Assembly: GCA_025093555.1 (NCBI GenBank)
Contig: JAIWNF010000021.1
Span: 682,001 to 746,000 of the forward strand
Reading direction: 5' to 3'
DNA: 64,000 nt
From: Circinella umbellata
Lineage: Eukaryota > Mucoromycota > Mucoromycetes > Mucorales > Lichtheimiaceae
Shown here piece after piece: positions 62,505 through 64,000 of this stretch. The position numbers were made by a program, and so were the translations under genes. Position 1 is the first letter of the stretch; each line of letters opens with the position of its first letter. The notes beneath the pieces were generated by a model. That model searched no databases and was not told where the DNA came from. It saw only the letters and a list, made by a program, of their open reading frames with translations.

Positions 62505-62757
62505 AGAACAGTCGGTTTCATAAACAAGATCGTCAACGATCTTGAAGTTCTATATAAATTTCAAAACATATTATGGTTTGTGTTGAGTAAAAAAGAGTAA
62601 AGAATTATGAGTAATTACATACGATAGAAGCATCGAACAATACTCGACCTATATAATAATTTTTGAAAGTTAGAATGAATCCATCCCATTATTCAATCCG
62701 ATATATTTATCCATTATTTAATAACTTACCAGAGATGATATCACGGTAGATAATCAT
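62505..62757 (-). pseudogene. TCTP copy, exons 1-3
   Basis: Minus strand. Exon 1 at 62757-62730 reads MIIYRDIIS with a good GTAAG donor. Exon 2 near 62660-62630 reads RVLFDASI with a TAG acceptor and GTATGTA donor. Exon 3 at 62549-62505 reads NFKIVDDLVYETDCS. At the end of exon 3 the GT donor of the parent gene is TT, so splicing to exon 4 is lost, and the intron is interrupted by the 3.2-kb insert. Exons 1-3 keep their frame and most splice sites. Confidence 0.82.
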
Positions 62758-63490
62758 TTTCGATTATAGAAAAAAAGGGCGCAAAGGTCACAGAAAAAAG
62801 CGTGTAACAACTTTTTATTCTCTTGATGTTACACAATTATACTTATTTCTTTGTGATACCCTTCTTCTTTGTCCCTTTTGAATACACATTTTATATTGAA
62901 GTATACTTTTTATTTAAAGTACCTGATGGACATGACACTTATTATATTATAATGAGTATTTGAATATCAAATCAATGAGAAGTCATATTTCTTTTAAATA
63001 AACTGATGATCTAGATTGATTCTACTTGAGTAAATTATATAACTTATAATGTAATGTTATTATAACTATGATAATAAACCAGACTGGGGTTTCATATTCT
63101 ACTCCTTTCATTTATTATTCAATAATACTTTTTAATTGTTTGAATATTTGTTTTTTTTTCAAGTAGCTAAGCAACTCTATGCCTAATACGTAATACAAAT
63201 AAAGTAGTAATGGTTTATAAACAAACAAATAAAAAAGCCATTATTACAGATATTACTTTTAGATTAGAAACAGCTTTTTTTGTTGAAAGATAAATAATCA
63301 CATGGTCCAGTTCTTATTGGTGAATTTAGTGAATAGTGAAATGAGGAGTTTTACGTATCTTTTATAATTTAGATAATATTTGAATATTAAATTACCTACG
63401 TATTATTATAATATGTAGTGAAAGAAAGAAATTGTACTAAAAAAATCAATAGTTTCAACGTGGCATGGTCTAATTATAAGATAGAGCGGT
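62758..63490 (-). repeat. Duplicated copy of the TCTP upstream region
   Basis: Diverged counterpart of 57530-58650, in the same orientation and order. The homology ends near 63485 (TTTCAACGTGGCATGG), at the point where the parent copy runs into the F-box fragment. Confidence 0.75.
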
Positions 63491-63621
63491 TCTGTTTTAA
63501 GTAAAGGCTAAATTTAGACCATTTTTTTTTAGTCCAAAAAAAGAGAGCTTAGGCTGAGTACTTCATTATCTTTCTTTTTTTACCACGTACCTTTTTTTTT
63601 TTTTTTTAACTAAACAATAGA

Positions 63622-63645
63622 AATATATATATAAAAAAAAAGGTT
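63622..63645 (+). promoter_or_regulatory. TATA-like A/T tract before TM9SF start
   Basis: ATATATATATAAAAAAAAAG lies within 30 bases of the ATG at 63652, preceded by a T tract. Position is close for a classical TATA box, so it may be leader sequence. Confidence 0.3.
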
Positions 63646-63651
63646 TTGGTA

Positions 63652-63954
63652 ATGAAGTTGTTCACAAAAGCAGGATCCACTGTTTCCTTGTTTTTACTTG
63701 CGTTAGGTATATCTCAAACCAGTGCCTTTTATTTACCTGGTGTTGCTCCAAACGATTATACAGATAACGTTCACGTTCCTCTCTATGTCAATACTTTAAC
63801 ACCTACTTCTAATCAACAACTCAAGTCTGTACTTGCGTTTGATTATTACGATCCACGATTTCATTTTTGTCAACCAGAAGATGGTCCCAAACAACAATCT
63901 GAAAGTTTAGGAAGTATTTTATTTGGTGATCGTATTTTCAATTCTCCTTTTGAG
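63652..63954 (+). CDS. TM9SF/EMP70 endomembrane protein, first exon (partial)
   Basis: Start of a nonaspanin (transmembrane 9 superfamily; yeast Emp70/Tmn), Golgi/endosome membrane proteins involved in cargo sorting and adhesion. Exon 1 (101 codons) ends at a GAG|GTAAAA donor; the rest lies beyond the window. Residues 1-25 form a signal peptide (STVSLFLLALGISQTSAF), then the family hallmark FYLPGVAPNDY, VPLYVNTLTP, the YYDPRFHFCQPEDG segment, and ESLGSILFGDRIFNSPFE, matching N-L-G-E-x-L-x-G-D-R-I-x-x-S-P-Y. The ATG at 63652 is used; an upstream in-frame TTG is not a likely start. Confidence 0.93.
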
Positions 63955-64000
63955 GTAAAATAATAAATGGGGTGGGGGGTCAGGGAAGAGAGGGGGGGAA

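Overview
The window looks like nuclear DNA of an early-diverging fungus, most likely Mucoromycota (Mucorales-like). This is inferred from very AT-rich spacers, many 50-100 base GT-AG introns (GTAAGT/GTATGT donors), N/Q-rich proteins and gene content. No rRNA, tRNA or CRISPR array was recognised.

Layout. 2.3-6.0 kb (-): CSL (CBF1/Su(H)/Lag-1) transcription factor. 8.2-10.4 kb (+): a nine-exon homologue of KICS2, a KICSTOR subunit. 13.2-14.0 kb (+): 3' exons of an unidentified gene. 14.1-16.5 kb (+): NOL10/Enp2, ribosome biogenesis. 16.7-17.5 kb (+): six-exon TSEN15/Sen15, tRNA splicing. 17.5-18.4 kb (-): unknown membrane protein. 21.3-23.7 kb (+): cytochrome P450. 23.9-25.5 kb (-): RuBisCO-LSMT-like SET methyltransferase. 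27.2-29.1 kb (+): MNN1-type mannosyltransferase. 29.4-30.6 kb (+): ZNF511-like zinc finger. 30.7-31.7 kb (-): TMEM70-like mitochondrial protein. 33.6-33.9 kb (-): small putative mitochondrial protein.

34-47 kb is gene-poor. It holds coding-like scraps, a triplicated 87-bp unit that can fold as a hairpin, a Mutator-like transposase relic, one small two-exon gene, and an 823-bp element bounded by 38-bp terminal inverted repeats. 47-49.3 kb (+) is a 734-residue F-box-like protein with internal repeats. 50.1-52.6 kb (+) is a peroxisomal (SKL-ending) acyl/coumaroyl-CoA ligase. 53.8-56.2 kb (+) is an MFS (DHA1-like) transporter.

56.7-63.5 kb is a rearranged TCTP locus. An intact TCTP gene (-) is followed by a broken fragment of the F-box-like gene. 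Next comes a diverged second TCTP copy, split by a 3.2-kb insert that carries its own three-exon unknown gene. The copied intron-3 donor is TT instead of GT, so this copy is probably dead. The window ends inside the first exon of a TM9SF/EMP70 gene (+).

The genes are mostly unrelated housekeeping functions (nutrient signalling, ribosome and tRNA maturation, glycosylation, peroxisome, endomembrane) rather than a cluster. Exon joins were placed by hand from GT/AG sites and reading phase. Where every phase closed and length matched the family (KICS2, NOL10, TSEN15, TCTP, P450, CoA ligase, MFS) the models are fairly secure.
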